DNA from: Peribacillus saganii
Lineage (GTDB): Bacteria > Bacillota > Bacilli > Bacillales > DSM-1321
DNA length: 64,000 nt
Assembly: GCF_003429095.1 (NCBI RefSeq)
Contig: NZ_QVTE01000008.1
Span: 273,625-337,624 of the forward strand
Reading direction: 5' to 3'
In this document: positions 9,057-18,319 of the stretch, piece by piece
Numbering within the stretch: the stretch's first letter is position 1
Layout of the letters: the number at the start of each line of letters is the position of its first letter
Notes under the pieces: model-generated
What the model saw: the letters and a program-made list of their open reading frames with translations, nothing else
What the model was told of the DNA's origin: nothing
Databases searched by the model: none
Program-made: the position numbers and the translations under genes

Positions 9057-9224
9057 TCTTTGAAGAATCCTTTCCTGTTTATAAATATCCTTCTATCTAT
9101 CTGCCTTTGGACATATATTTTAGCAACAGTCTCGTCCACTACATAAACTAAAGGTAAGGAAGGAAATACTCAATTGTTTTTCCTATCGGGGCATATCAGG
9201 CTATTACGGGCAGGGGGCATAGTA

Positions 9225-10553
9225 TTGAGCAAAATCTATGTATTAGACACAAACGTATTATTGCAGGATCCATATTCGATTTTTTCATTTGAGGACAACG
9301 AAGTGGTCATTCCGGCGGTGGTATTGGAAGAAGTGGATTCAAAAAAAAGGTACATGGATGAAATAGGAAGAAATGCGCGTCAAGTTTCAAAGCTTATTGA
9401 CGGGTTCAGGGAAAAAGGAAGACTTCATGAAAGTATAACTCTGCACAATGGAGGAACCTTGCGCATTGAATTAAACCATCGCTCGTTTCAGCAATTGCAG
9501 GAAATATTTGTTGAAAAAACAAATGATAACCGGATTCTGGCGGTTGCCAAGAATCTTTCATTAGAGGAAGATACAAAGGAGAATGGCAGGCAGGTAATCC
9601 TTGTCAGCAAGGATACACTGGTAAGGGTAAAGGCCGACGCAATTGGTTTGAATGCTGAAGATTTCCTTAGCGACAGGGTTGTGGAACTTGATCATATTTA
9701 CAGTGGTTTTGCCGAATTGTATATTTCCCAGGAGCTCCTAAATCTTTTTTATTCAGCTGGAGAACTAAAAGTGTCAGAAGTGACTGCTAAAACTTTATAT
9801 CCAAATCAATTTTTAATAATGAAGAATTCACTAGGCGGATCAGCTTCTGCTGTGGCCATAGTTGACCCCTCCGCAAAAAAAATAAAGAAGCTGGTCTTTG
9901 ACCATGATCATATATGGGGGGTAAAGCCACGCAATGTACAGCAAACAATGGCCATGGAACTACTGCTGCGAACTGATTTGCCTCTGGTCACACTTATAGG
10001 TAAAGCAGGGACTGGAAAAACACTGCTTGCTCTAGCCTCAGGCCTGATGCAGACAGAGGATATGGGGTATTACAAAAAACTTCTTGTCGCAAGGCCGATT
10101 GTACCGGTAGGAAAGGACATTGGATATCTTCCGGGAGAAAAAGAAGAAAAACTGCGTCCTTGGATGCAGCCAATCTTCGATAACCTTGAATATTTATTCA
10201 ATACAAAGAAACCCGGAGAACTGGACGCAATTCTTGCAGGAATGGGATCGATTGAAGTCGAAGCACTAACGTATATAAGGGGAAGAAGCATTCCAGATCA
10301 ATTTATCATTATAGATGAAGCCCAAAATCTAACGAAGCATGAAGTAAAAACTATATTAACCCGTGTTGGCGAGAGAAGCAAAATCGTTTTAATGGGCGAT
10401 CCAGAGCAAATCGACCATCCATATCTTGATGAATATAACAATGGGTTGACATATGTTGTGGAAAAGTTCAAGGAACAACATATCTCAGGCCATATTAAGC
10501 TGATAAAGGGAGAGAGGTCCGGCCTGGCACAGCTTGCTGCCAATATACTGTAA
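9225..10553 (+). CDS. ylaK: PIN domain-PhoH family ATPase (YlaK/PhoH2)
   Basis: A 442-residue fusion of an N-terminal PIN ribonuclease domain (DTNVLLQDP near residue 6, conserved acids through about residue 130) and a C-terminal PhoH ATPase/helicase-like domain with Walker A GKAGTGKT and Walker B IIIDEAQN. PhoH2 proteins act as ATP-driven RNA unwinding and cleaving enzymes. An upstream in-frame TTG at 9174 also has a ribosome binding site, but TTG 9225 is preceded by AGGGGG at good spacing and gives the family N-terminus, so it is preferred. The order matches B. subtilis ylaK. Confidence 0.93.
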   Translation: MSKIYVLDTNVLLQDPYSIFSFEDNEVVIPAVVLEEVDSKKRYMDEIGRNARQVSKLIDGFREKGRLHESITLHNGGTLRIELNHRSFQQLQEIFVEKTNDNRILAVAKNLSLEEDTKENGRQVILVSKDTLVRVKADAIGLNAEDFLSDRVVELDHIYSGFAELYISQELLNLFYSAGELKVSEVTAKTLYPNQFLIMKNSLGGSASAVAIVDPSAKKIKKLVFDHDHIWGVKPRNVQQTMAMELLLRTDLPLVTLIGKAGTGKTLLALASGLMQTEDMGYYKKLLVARPIVPVGKDIGYLPGEKEEKLRPWMQPIFDNLEYLFNTKKPGELDAILAGMGSIEVEALTYIRGRSIPDQFIIIDEAQNLTKHEVKTILTRVGERSKIVLMGDPEQIDHPYLDEYNNGLTYVVEKFKEQHISGHIKLIKGERSGLAQLAANIL

Positions 10554-10557
10554 TGAT

Positions 10558-10606
10558 AAGACCTGGCAGACAAGGAGACTAAGTCCTAATGTTTCCAGGT
10601 CTTTCA
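10558..10606 (+). terminator. Probable terminator of ylaK
   Basis: AAGACCTGG and CCAGGTCTTT form a 9-bp stem enclosing about 28 bases, followed by a short, weak T stretch. The following gene is convergent. Confidence 0.55.
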
Positions 10607-10614
10607 AATACACA

Positions 10615-11112
10615 TTATTTTACTGTAAATCTTTTCACTCTTTTGATTGGGTTTTCAACATTACTGCCATCACCAAAATAAACATAAACCGGGCCGTCTT
10701 CTATTAATGGTTTGCCATCAATGGAAAAGCCCAGAATAAAAGCTTTAGCCTGCTCGAAAGTAAATGTATGCTCTTCAGTCGTTGTCTCGACAATCACTTT
10801 GGTGGAGCTATCTTCAGGCTCTGCATTGGTCAGGAAGGGCTTAAAGGGAATTCCGAAAGTGCCTGTAAGAATCCGTTCCTTTTCGTACTTCTTTTCAGTT
10901 TTCAATGTCGGCGGGAACACAGCACCTTCGCGGATTTCCCGATCCCAGTGCTCAGAAACCGCTTTCGTGTATTCTTCCATTTCGTTATCTTTTTTCTCTT
11001 CCTTCTCGAAGTATGTATTTAGATCAACTTTACGATCGTCAAAAATCCATACCCCCGGGTCAAGTGTAATCGGAAACTTAACATTTCCTGTCAGTAATAT
11101 AATCGATTCCAT
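10615..11112 (-). CDS. Conserved Bacillaceae protein, probable YlaL family
   Basis: A 165-residue soluble acidic protein with beta-rich ends (IILLTGNVKFPITLDPGVWIF near the start, VYVYFGDGSN near the end) and a charged helical middle. It sits between ylaK and ylaN, where B. subtilis has ylaL, and I assign it to that family with moderate confidence from position and size. Database entries of this type are sometimes labelled peptidyl-prolyl isomerase, which I cannot support from motifs. GGAAGGA precedes ATG at 11112. No membrane segment. Confidence 0.7.
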   Translation of the reverse strand: MESIILLTGNVKFPITLDPGVWIFDDRKVDLNTYFEKEEKKDNEMEEYTKAVSEHWDREIREGAVFPPTLKTEKKYEKERILTGTFGIPFKPFLTNAEPEDSSTKVIVETTTEEHTFTFEQAKAFILGFSIDGKPLIEDGPVYVYFGDGSNVENPIKRVKRFTVK

Positions 11113-11292
11113 TAAAATCTATCCTTCCGTTACGAGGTTACTTTTTCAGTATAAGCACTTTAAAAGCGGTTGTCACAAAAAATAGTATAGTAATAATGAA
11201 ATTGTCCTCCATTCTCTTGCTTTTTTATAAAAGTAAGTATAAAATTTAAAGATAGGATAAGTAATCGCTCTGGAAGCAGGGGGGATTTAAAT

Positions 11293-11574
11293 ATGACGTC
11301 TGAAATGCTTGTCAATCACCAGGAAAGAGCATATGCTTTATTAAAAGCCGATGCTGACAAAATTTTAAAGCTGATAAAAGTACAAATGGATAATCTGACA
11401 ATGCCACAATGCCCTCTTTATGAAGAGGTTTTGGATACACAAATGTTCGGCTTATCACGTGAAATAGATTTTGCTGTCCGGTTAGGTTTAGTGGAAGAAG
11501 CAGTTGGAAAAGAACTTCTTGAAGCGCTTGAACATGAGTTGTCAGCCTTGCATGAAGCTTATCTAAAAAAATAA
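11293..11574 (+). CDS. ylaN: YlaN (DUF1507), Fur-linked iron homeostasis protein
   Basis: A 93-residue all-helical protein recognised as YlaN by the segment [20 protein letters not shown] and by position before pycA. YlaN has been reported to bind iron and to counter Fur repression, which explains why it is needed under iron limitation; that is literature knowledge, not visible here. CAGGGGGG precedes the ATG. It has its own terminator. In B. subtilis ftsW follows ylaN; it is absent here. Confidence 0.93.
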   Translation: MTSEMLVNHQERAYALLKADADKILKLIKVQMDNLTMPQCPLYEEVLDTQMFGLSREIDFAVRLGLVEEAVGKELLEALEHELSALHEAYLKK

Positions 11575-11583
11575 TAGCAGCCC

Positions 11584-11626
11584 AAAAAACTCAAATAATT
11601 TCCTTGCGAATTGTTTGAGTTTTTTA
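11584..11626 (+). terminator. Terminator of ylaN
   Basis: AAAAAACTCAAATAATT pairs with AATTGTTTGAGTTTTTT with one wobble, around a 7-base loop; perfect U tract. Confidence 0.85.
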
Positions 11627-11920
11627 TATACTCTTTAAATTATTTATTAAATTCGCTATATTGGAAATATAATAATAAAATATTTATAGTACTCTTTTTC
11701 GTGGGGGGCAAGACGGTAACAAGCAATTATAATACATATTATTAAACGATTTAACGTCTATTGAAAGTAATCCAGCCCGAAAATGGACATGCTGTTCAGT
11801 GTTTCGCAGGTTGCAGCCTAGCTGGAGGTTTTTGTTGGTCTATATTACCAGCAGAAGAACATCTTCAGGGATTAATCAATGCTTCCTGTATTTTATAAAA
11901 TACATAAATGAGGTGTAAGA
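11627..11920. other. pycA upstream region, AT-rich; no ftsW remnant seen
   Basis: This 294-base gap holds the presumed pycA promoter region. A TATAAT near 11728 is the best -10 candidate, but I see no convincing -35. In B. subtilis ftsW lies between ylaN and pycA; no reading frame or recognisable fragment of it is found here. GAGGTG at 11908-11915 is the pycA ribosome binding site. Confidence 0.5.
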
Positions 11921-14900
11921 ATGGAAAGACGCATTACCAAAGTTTTGGCAGCAAACCGGGGAGAGATAGCAATCCGTGTGTTTCGCGCCTGTACAGAATT
12001 AAATATTCGAACAGTTGCCATTTACTCTAAGGAGGATTCCGGCTCCTATCACAGGTATAAAGCAGATGAAGCGTATCTTGTCGGAGAAGGGAAAAAACCG
12101 ATTGACGCTTATCTGGATATTGAAGACATTATTCGAATTGCAAAAAACAGCGGCGTTGACGCCATTCATCCAGGGTACGGATTTTTATCCGAAAACATTG
12201 ATTTTGCCAGACGATGTGAGGAAGAGGGGATCATTTTTATCGGTCCTGGCACAAAGCATCTCGATATGTTTGGCGATAAGGTTAAAGCAAGGGTACAGGC
12301 GGAACTCGCTAGTATTCCTGTAATACCAGGAAGCAATGGTCCTGTTAAAAGCCTGGAGGATATCATCCAATTCGGAAAAGCGGAAGGCTTCCCGATTATT
12401 ATAAAAGCTTCCTTAGGCGGCGGCGGCCGGGGAATGAGGATTGTTAACAAGCTTGAGGAAGTCAGGGAATCTTACGATCGGGCTAAATCTGAAGCAAAAG
12501 CAGCTTTTGGAAATGATGAGGTGTATGTTGAAAAGCTGATTCAAAACCCTAAGCACATTGAAGTTCAGATTCTTGGAGACCGCCATGGCAATATCGTCCA
12601 TCTATATGAACGCGACTGTTCTGTACAGCGCCGCCATCAAAAGGTGGTAGAGGTTGCTCCATCGGTTTCTATTCCAAATGAGCTAAGGCAAGAAATATGC
12701 GATGCTGCTGTCAGCTTAATGAAAAATGTTGACTATGTCAATGCGGGAACGGTGGAATTCCTGGTTGCTAATGGAGAATTCTACTTTATTGAAGTAAATC
12801 CGCGGGTACAGGTTGAACATACTATCACCGAGATGATTACAGGGGTAGACATCGTTCAATCCCAGATTCTCATTGCTGAAGGTCATGAAATCCATGGTGA
12901 TGTACTTGGAATTCCAGCACAGGAAGAAATTAAAACGCATGGCTTTGCAATCCAATCCCGTATCACAACAGAAGATCCGTTAAATAACTTTATGCCAGAT
13001 ACAGGGAAGATCATGGCCTACCGTTCCAGTGGAGGATTCGGAGTACGGCTGGATGCTGGCAATGCGTTTCAAGGGGCAATTATCACCCCTTATTACGATT
13101 CCCTGCTCGTAAAGCTATCCACCCATGCACTTACTTTCGAACAGGCTTCAGCTAAAATGATAAGAAACTTGAAAGAATTCCGGGTCAGGGGAATTAAAAC
13201 CAATATTCCTTTCCTTGAAAATGTTGTTAAACATGAAAAGTTCAAGACCGGGCAATACGATACTTCCTTTATTGATACAACGCCTGAACTGTTTGCTTTC
13301 CCGATTAGAAAGGACCGCGGGACAAAGATGCTGTCTTATATCGGGAATGTGACGGTCAACGGATTCCCTGGAATTGAGAAAAAGAAAAAACCGATGATTG
13401 AAAAACCAGCTATCCCGGCACTCGGAAGTGATTTCAGGCTTCAAACTGGAACAAAGCAGATTCTTGATGAAAAGGGTGCGGACGGGCTAGTAAACTGGGT
13501 GAAGGAACAAAAAAAGGTATTATTAACAGATACCACCTTCAGGGATGCTCACCAATCTCTGCTTGCAACGCGGATCCGGACAACAGATATCATGCAAATT
13601 GCCGAACCGGCTGCAAAGCTATTGCCCGATTTGTTTTCCTTTGAAATGTGGGGAGGGGCAACATTCGATGTGGCGTACCGCTTCTTGAAAGAAGACCCAT
13701 GGGACAGACTGCTGGGACTTCGTGAAAAGATACCAAATGTCATGTTCCAGATGCTTCTTAGAGCGTCCAATGCCGTTGGCTACAAAAATTATCCGGATAA
13801 TGTAATCAGGGAATTTGTTGAAAAATCAGCAATCGCAGGCATAGATGTATTCAGGATCTTTGACAGCCTGAACTGGGTAAAAGGTATGGAAGTGGCGATT
13901 GATGCGGTACGTCAATCTGGAAAAATCGCTGAAGCAGCCATTTGCTATACTGGAGACATTAATGACCCGTCCAGAACAAAATATGATATAAACTACTACA
14001 AGAATCTTGCAAAGGAATTGGAAAATCAGGGGGCTCATATTCTTGGCATAAAGGATATGGCGGGACTGCTCAAGCCGCAAGCAGCTTATCGTCTCATCTC
14101 TGAGCTGAAGGAAACAATATCTATTCCAATCCATTTGCATACTCATGATACTAGCGGGAACGGCATTTACATGTATGCCAAGGCAATTGAGGCGGGAGTG
14201 GATATTGTTGACACTGCTCTTGGAGCAATGGCCGGGCTTACTTCACAGCCAAGCTCTGAAACTCTCTATTACGCCTTGGAGGGAACCGGCAGGCAGCCTG
14301 ATGCAGATGTACGCTCATTGCAGCAGCTCTCCCATTATTGGGAAATCGTAAGGAAATATTACCAAGACTTTGAAAGCGGAATGATCTCTCCCCATTCAGA
14401 AGTTTATGAGCATGAAATGCCAGGTGGACAATATAGCAACCTGCAGCAGCAGGCAAAAGCAGTCGGGCTGGGCAGCCGTTGGGAAGAAGTAAAAGAAATG
14501 TACCAGCGTGTTAATGCAATGTTTGGTGATATCGTTAAGGTAACACCATCTTCTAAAGTTGTTGGAGACATGGCTCTTTTTATGGTTCAAAACGAAATGA
14601 CGGAAGAAGATGTCCTGGCTAAGGGTGAAAAAGTCGACTTCCCAGATTCCGTTATCGAACTGTTTGAAGGGTACCTGGGCCAGCCCCATGGAGGTTTCCC
14701 TCAGGAACTCCAACGAGTCATATTGAAAGGCAAGGCTCCTTTAACAGTGAGACCGGGCGAATTGCTGGACGATGTTGATTTTTCAAGTTTAAAGGAAGAG
14801 CTTTTTAAGGAAATAGGAAGGCCGGTCACAAGCTTTGATACCCTGGCCTATGCCCTGTATCCTAAAGTGTTTCTAGAGTATATTAAAACGAGAGAGCAAT

Positions 14901-15361
14901 TTGGTGATGTCTCAAACCTCGATACTCTTACATTCTTATACGGGATGGAGCTAGGTGAAGAAATAGAAGTAGAGATAGAAAAAGGTAAGACGCTTATTGT
15001 TAAGCTTGTGTCGCTTGGTCAGCCTCATGCCGATGGCACCAGGGTTGTGTACTTCGAACTGAATGGTCAGCCTCGAGAAGTTATCATTCGGGACGAAAGT
15101 GTGAAATCTGCGGTTGTTACGAAGGTAAAGGCGGATCTGAAAAAAGAATCACATATTGGTGCAACTATGCCGGGAACCGTTATAAAAGTATTGGTTGAAA
15201 AAGGGGATATTGTATCCCGCGGCGACCATTTGATCATAACTGAAGCTATGAAAATGGAAACAACTGTCCAGGCACCATTTTCTGGAGAAATTAAAGAGAT
15301 TTATGTCTCGAATGGCGAAGCAATTTCTACTGGGGATTTACTGATAGAAATTTCTAAGTAA
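11921..15361 (+). CDS. pycA: Pyruvate carboxylase
   Basis: PycA makes oxaloacetate from pyruvate, bicarbonate and ATP, replenishing the citric acid cycle. The 1146-residue protein has the full single-chain layout: biotin carboxylase with an ATP-grasp glycine loop (ASLGGGGRGMRI near residue 165) to about 460, carboxyltransferase starting at TTFRDAHQSLLATR near 537, the PYC allosteric/linker region, and a biotinyl domain with biotin lysine K1111 in EAMKMET. The location before ctaA matches B. subtilis. No defects. Confidence 0.98.
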   Translation: MERRITKVLAANRGEIAIRVFRACTELNIRTVAIYSKEDSGSYHRYKADEAYLVGEGKKPIDAYLDIEDIIRIAKNSGVDAIHPGYGFLSENIDFARRCEEEGIIFIGPGTKHLDMFGDKVKARVQAELASIPVIPGSNGPVKSLEDIIQFGKAEGFPIIIKASLGGGGRGMRIVNKLEEVRESYDRAKSEAKAAFGNDEVYVEKLIQNPKHIEVQILGDRHGNIVHLYERDCSVQRRHQKVVEVAPSVSIPNELRQEICDAAVSLMKNVDYVNAGTVEFLVANGEFYFIEVNPRVQVEHTITEMITGVDIVQSQILIAEGHEIHGDVLGIPAQEEIKTHGFAIQSRITTEDPLNNFMPDTGKIMAYRSSGGFGVRLDAGNAFQGAIITPYYDSLLVKLSTHALTFEQASAKMIRNLKEFRVRGIKTNIPFLENVVKHEKFKTGQYDTSFIDTTPELFAFPIRKDRGTKMLSYIGNVTVNGFPGIEKKKKPMIEKPAIPALGSDFRLQTGTKQILDEKGADGLVNWVKEQKKVLLTDTTFRDAHQSLLATRIRTTDIMQIAEPAAKLLPDLFSFEMWGGATFDVAYRFLKEDPWDRLLGLREKIPNVMFQMLLRASNAVGYKNYPDNVIREFVEKSAIAGIDVFRIFDSLNWVKGMEVAIDAVRQSGKIAEAAICYTGDINDPSRTKYDINYYKNLAKELENQGAHILGIKDMAGLLKPQAAYRLISELKETISIPIHLHTHDTSGNGIYMYAKAIEAGVDIVDTALGAMAGLTSQPSSETLYYALEGTGRQPDADVRSLQQLSHYWEIVRKYYQDFESGMISPHSEVYEHEMPGGQYSNLQQQAKAVGLGSRWEEVKEMYQRVNAMFGDIVKVTPSSKVVGDMALFMVQNEMTEEDVLAKGEKVDFPDSVIELFEGYLGQPHGGFPQELQRVILKGKAPLTVRPGELLDDVDFSSLKEELFKEIGRPVTSFDTLAYALYPKVFLEYIKTREQFGDVSNLDTLTFLYGMELGEEIEVEIEKGKTLIVKLVSLGQPHADGTRVVYFELNGQPREVIIRDESVKSAVVTKVKADLKKESHIGATMPGTVIKVLVEKGDIVSRGDHLIITEAMKMETTVQAPFSGEIKEIYVSNGEAISTGDLLIEISK

Positions 15362-15367
15362 CCTTGT

Positions 15368-15399
15368 AATAGGGGCTGATCCTTCAGCCCCTATTTTTA
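15368..15399 (+). terminator. Terminator of pycA
   Basis: AATAGGGGCTG pairs with CAGCCCCTATT around ATCCTT, followed by T run. Confidence 0.9.
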
Positions 15400-15474
15400 T
15401 GCCTAAACCATTGCTTGACGTTAGCAGATCAACGGGTGTTCCAGATGGAGCGGTAGATTCCTATATATTTTTTT

Positions 15475-15509
15475 TAAAACAAAAAAAGAAGCCCAGAATG
15501 AGCTTCTTT
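15475..15509 (-). terminator. Terminator of ctaA (minus strand)
   Basis: On the minus strand AAAGAAGCTC and GGGCTTCTTT form a stem (core AAAGAAGC/GCTTCTTT) followed by a T tract at 15487-15476. Confidence 0.75.
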
Positions 15510-15545
15510 AACTGTAAATAAGAGTTTTCGATGCATCAGTTAGTA

Positions 15546-16535
15546 TTATTGCCCTGCTGCAGTAGTTGCTGGAGGGATTAGGCTATCCTGATGTTTTACA
15601 TCAGCATTTTTTTCGTTAAGCGCGACTGCATTTCGTTTGCTCCTGGAAGTAAGCAGGAGAAGATAGCTTAAAACTCCAAACAGGCAGGATATAAATAGAG
15701 CGTGGGCAAGGGCTATGTATAAATTAAGCCGGGAAAAAATGATAAAAGCCCCTGAAATTACCTGCAAGGAAACAAGAATGAAAGAAACAATCCAGCCTCC
15801 ATAGACAACCTTTTGATGTTTATAGTGTTTGACTGCAATATACGTAGCGTAACCGATCCAGATAAAAATCAAACCTGCTGCAGCCCTATGACCCATTTGC
15901 ACCCATTGATGCAGATTATACGGCATAAAAGAACTGCTATTGTTGCACAGCGGCCAATCAATGCAAACCAGGCTGGCATCTAAGTGGCGAACCAGTGCGC
16001 CGGTGTATACAACCACAAAGCTATAACAAATGACACCAATTGTATGGAATTTCATTCTTTTGTCGATTACTACTTTTTCTGCGTTGAATTTCTTGTCTAT
16101 TTCAAATATCAGCAGTGTAAGCAGTAAAACAGCTGCAAAGGAAACTAGTGAAACGCCGAAGTGTATGGCTAGAACAAATTTAGATTGGCCCCACATAACT
16201 GCAGCAGCTCCGATTAATCCCTGTAGCAAAAGGAAGAAAAAAGAGAGAAAAGACAGGAACTTTGTTTCGCGTATATGTCCAATTGTCTTCCAGCTCCAAA
16301 TTGATAAGATTAATACCATCAGGCCCACCCCGCCGGAGACAAGACGGTGAGCTAACTCAATAATCATTTCCGGGGTAATTTCTTCAGGCAGAGGAACAAG
16401 CTTCCCATTACAAAGGGGCCAGGAGTTTCCGCAGCCCATTCCGGACTCCGTTTTCGTAACAAGCGCGCCTCCGAGTAAAATTAAAAGCATGCCAATACTC
16501 GTAAAAACCGCAAACCATTTTAATGCCCGTTGCAC
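15546..16535 (-). CDS. ctaA: Heme A synthase
   Basis: CtaA is the eight-helix membrane oxygenase that converts heme O to heme A, the cofactor of the aa3 oxidase. The 329-residue protein starts with the typical first helix and the Cys-containing loop CGNSWPLC (about residues 35-42), and has paired heme-ligand histidine segments such as ELAHRLVSG and QMGHRAAAG in its two homologous halves. It is divergent from ctaB, the enzyme that supplies its substrate. The C-terminal tail after about residue 300 is polar and cytoplasmic. Confidence 0.97.
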   Translation of the reverse strand: MQRALKWFAVFTSIGMLLILLGGALVTKTESGMGCGNSWPLCNGKLVPLPEEITPEMIIELAHRLVSGGVGLMVLILSIWSWKTIGHIRETKFLSFLSFFFLLLQGLIGAAAVMWGQSKFVLAIHFGVSLVSFAAVLLLTLLIFEIDKKFNAEKVVIDKRMKFHTIGVICYSFVVVYTGALVRHLDASLVCIDWPLCNNSSSFMPYNLHQWVQMGHRAAAGLIFIWIGYATYIAVKHYKHQKVVYGGWIVSFILVSLQVISGAFIIFSRLNLYIALAHALFISCLFGVLSYLLLLTSRSKRNAVALNEKNADVKHQDSLIPPATTAAGQ

Positions 16536-17162
16536 GTATATGCCACCTTCTTTTAATTAATAGATCAATTGCTAGTAGAATTCATGGTTAAATGCTAGTA
16601 AATAGAAACTCTGTGGCTATTTCTTTTATTTATCATATAAAAGATTTTTTGTAAATCTAAGCTTTACATTATTTTATAAAGCACTTTCTCGATATTACAC
16701 AAATCTCAGCCAATTTACAAGTTCCTAAATTCAGATATTAATAATAGGAAGCTAGTAAAAACCATTTCTTATCTTTAGGAAATGTGGTAAAATGCGTCAG
16801 GGAGCAGCAAAGACATAAAGAAAAAACATTTTCTTCGCAAAATGCCTCATGAAAGAGGGTTACTATTGCTATAGTACCAAAAATTCTTTTGGTGGTTGGA
16901 CCTTGTCACCAATTGGTCATAAATAATACAAAAAAAATTCACAAAAAGTTAAAGAAATATGATTTAATATATTGAGAACGCTAATATATTATTTTTGTGG
17001 TATAAAAACATTATTCTCACCTTAAAAACTATATTATAGAAATATCTTGGAAGGCATCGCCTTTATCGTTACAAGTATAGAAAAGTATGAAATAATGTTT
17101 TATATTATTGGTGTAATGGGTCCTTACTGAACATTGATTCATATTTTTTAAGGGGGAGAAAC
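16536..17162. promoter_or_regulatory. Long divergent ctaA-ctaB control region
   Basis: This 627-base AT-rich gap has no coding frame. It contains an extended -10 candidate reading toward ctaB (TGG TAAAAT ending at 16793), small inverted repeats (ACCAAAA with TTTTGGT at 16877-16894; AAGGC with GCCTT at 17051-17062) and the palindrome CCAATTGG near 16912. In B. subtilis the equivalent region is controlled by ResD and CcpA; specific sites cannot be assigned by eye. If the extended -10 is used, the ctaB leader would be roughly 360 bases. Confidence 0.45.
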
Positions 17163-18089
17163 ATGTCTGAACCAAGAGCATATGCAGAGGCTGTCGTTCA
17201 GGACAGCAGGAATGCATTGCGTGAAACTACTGCCATCAAAGACTTTTTGGCATTAATTAAGATAGGCATTGTCCATTCAAATATGATCACAACCTTTACC
17301 GGTCTGTGGCTTGCTCTACATTTTAATGGGATTCATTTCTTTGAGAGCCTTGATACAATGTTCTTCACACTTGCAGGATCTGCACTTATTGTGGCAGGGT
17401 CATGCAGTCTGAATAATTATTACGACAGCGATATTGACCATTTGATGGAGAGGACAAAAAACAGGCCCACTGTTACAGGGAAGGCTAATTTGGGAAGAGT
17501 TTTGACACTAAGCATGATCCTTATAGCCTTAGGTACTATCCTACTTGCTCTCACCAATTTGACGGCTGCGGCCATTGGTCTGTTTGGTGTGTTTTCTTAT
17601 GTGGTCCTATATACGATGATATCCAAACGCCGTTTCGTATCGAACACAATTGTGGGAAGCATTTCAGGTGCGGTCCCCCCGCTAATTGGCTGGGCAGCGG
17701 TAGATCCAGATCTTGATATGCTGGCATGGATTTTGTTTTTAGTCATGTTCATTTGGCAGCCGCCTCATTTTTATGCCATCGCCATGAAACGCTGTGAGGA
17801 GTATCGGGCTGCCGGCATTCCTATGCTTCCGGTAGTAAAAGGCTTCAAGCGTACAAAGGTTTCAATGACAATGTGGGTTACACTATTGCTGCCGCTTCCA
17901 TATTTCATGTCCTCACTTGGAATGCCACTGGTCATTCTTGCCACTATCCTTAACATTGGCTGGCTAATATTGGGTATAAGAGGGTATAAAATGAAGGATG
18001 ACCTGAAGTGGGCCCGGCTGATGTTTGTGTATTCCTTAAACTATATGACTATTTTATATGTGGCTATGGTAATCGTGACATTTATTTAA
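17163..18089 (+). CDS. ctaB: Protoheme IX farnesyltransferase (heme O synthase)
   Basis: CtaB adds a farnesyl group to heme B, giving heme O for CtaA. The 308-residue polytopic UbiA-family prenyltransferase has the first aspartate motif [15 protein letters not shown] near residue 83 and the second conserved loop [15 protein letters not shown] near residue 205. AAGGGGGAG precedes the ATG at 17163. It heads the ctaBCDEF cluster but is separated from ctaC by a large hairpin. Confidence 0.97.
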   Translation: MSEPRAYAEAVVQDSRNALRETTAIKDFLALIKIGIVHSNMITTFTGLWLALHFNGIHFFESLDTMFFTLAGSALIVAGSCSLNNYYDSDIDHLMERTKNRPTVTGKANLGRVLTLSMILIALGTILLALTNLTAAAIGLFGVFSYVVLYTMISKRRFVSNTIVGSISGAVPPLIGWAAVDPDLDMLAWILFLVMFIWQPPHFYAIAMKRCEEYRAAGIPMLPVVKGFKRTKVSMTMWVTLLLPLPYFMSSLGMPLVILATILNIGWLILGIRGYKMKDDLKWARLMFVYSLNYMTILYVAMVIVTFI

Positions 18090-18111
18090 TAACAGATTGC
18101 CAGCATTAGTT

Positions 18112-18172
18112 CGCTGCCCCTACTAATGGGATTTTAGTTAAAAACACAAAGATTCCATTAATAGGGGCAGCG
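18112..18172 (+). terminator. Large hairpin between ctaB and ctaC without a T run
   Basis: A 21-base arm (18112-18132) pairs with 18152-18172, 19 of 21 positions matching, around a 19-base loop. No T tract follows, so it is better viewed as an RNA-stabilising or processing element, or a weak attenuator, that could set ctaB and ctaCDEF levels separately. Confidence 0.7.
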
Positions 18173-18319
18173 GATACATACTTCCGGCGAGCTGCCGGTA
18201 AATAGGAGTAACATTGGGAATTCTTTCTTATCTAAGAAATTCATTTTATAGAGAGAATTATCAAAACAGTTTTTTTAAAAGACTGGGAGAAATTTTACGA
18301 AAGAGGGGTTTTACGAGCT

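Noticed and set aside
10712..11185. Plus-strand frame of 157 codons
   Set aside because: It is the complement of the minus-strand ylaL-like gene, whose protein looks natural while this one is serine/valine-biased shadow sequence.
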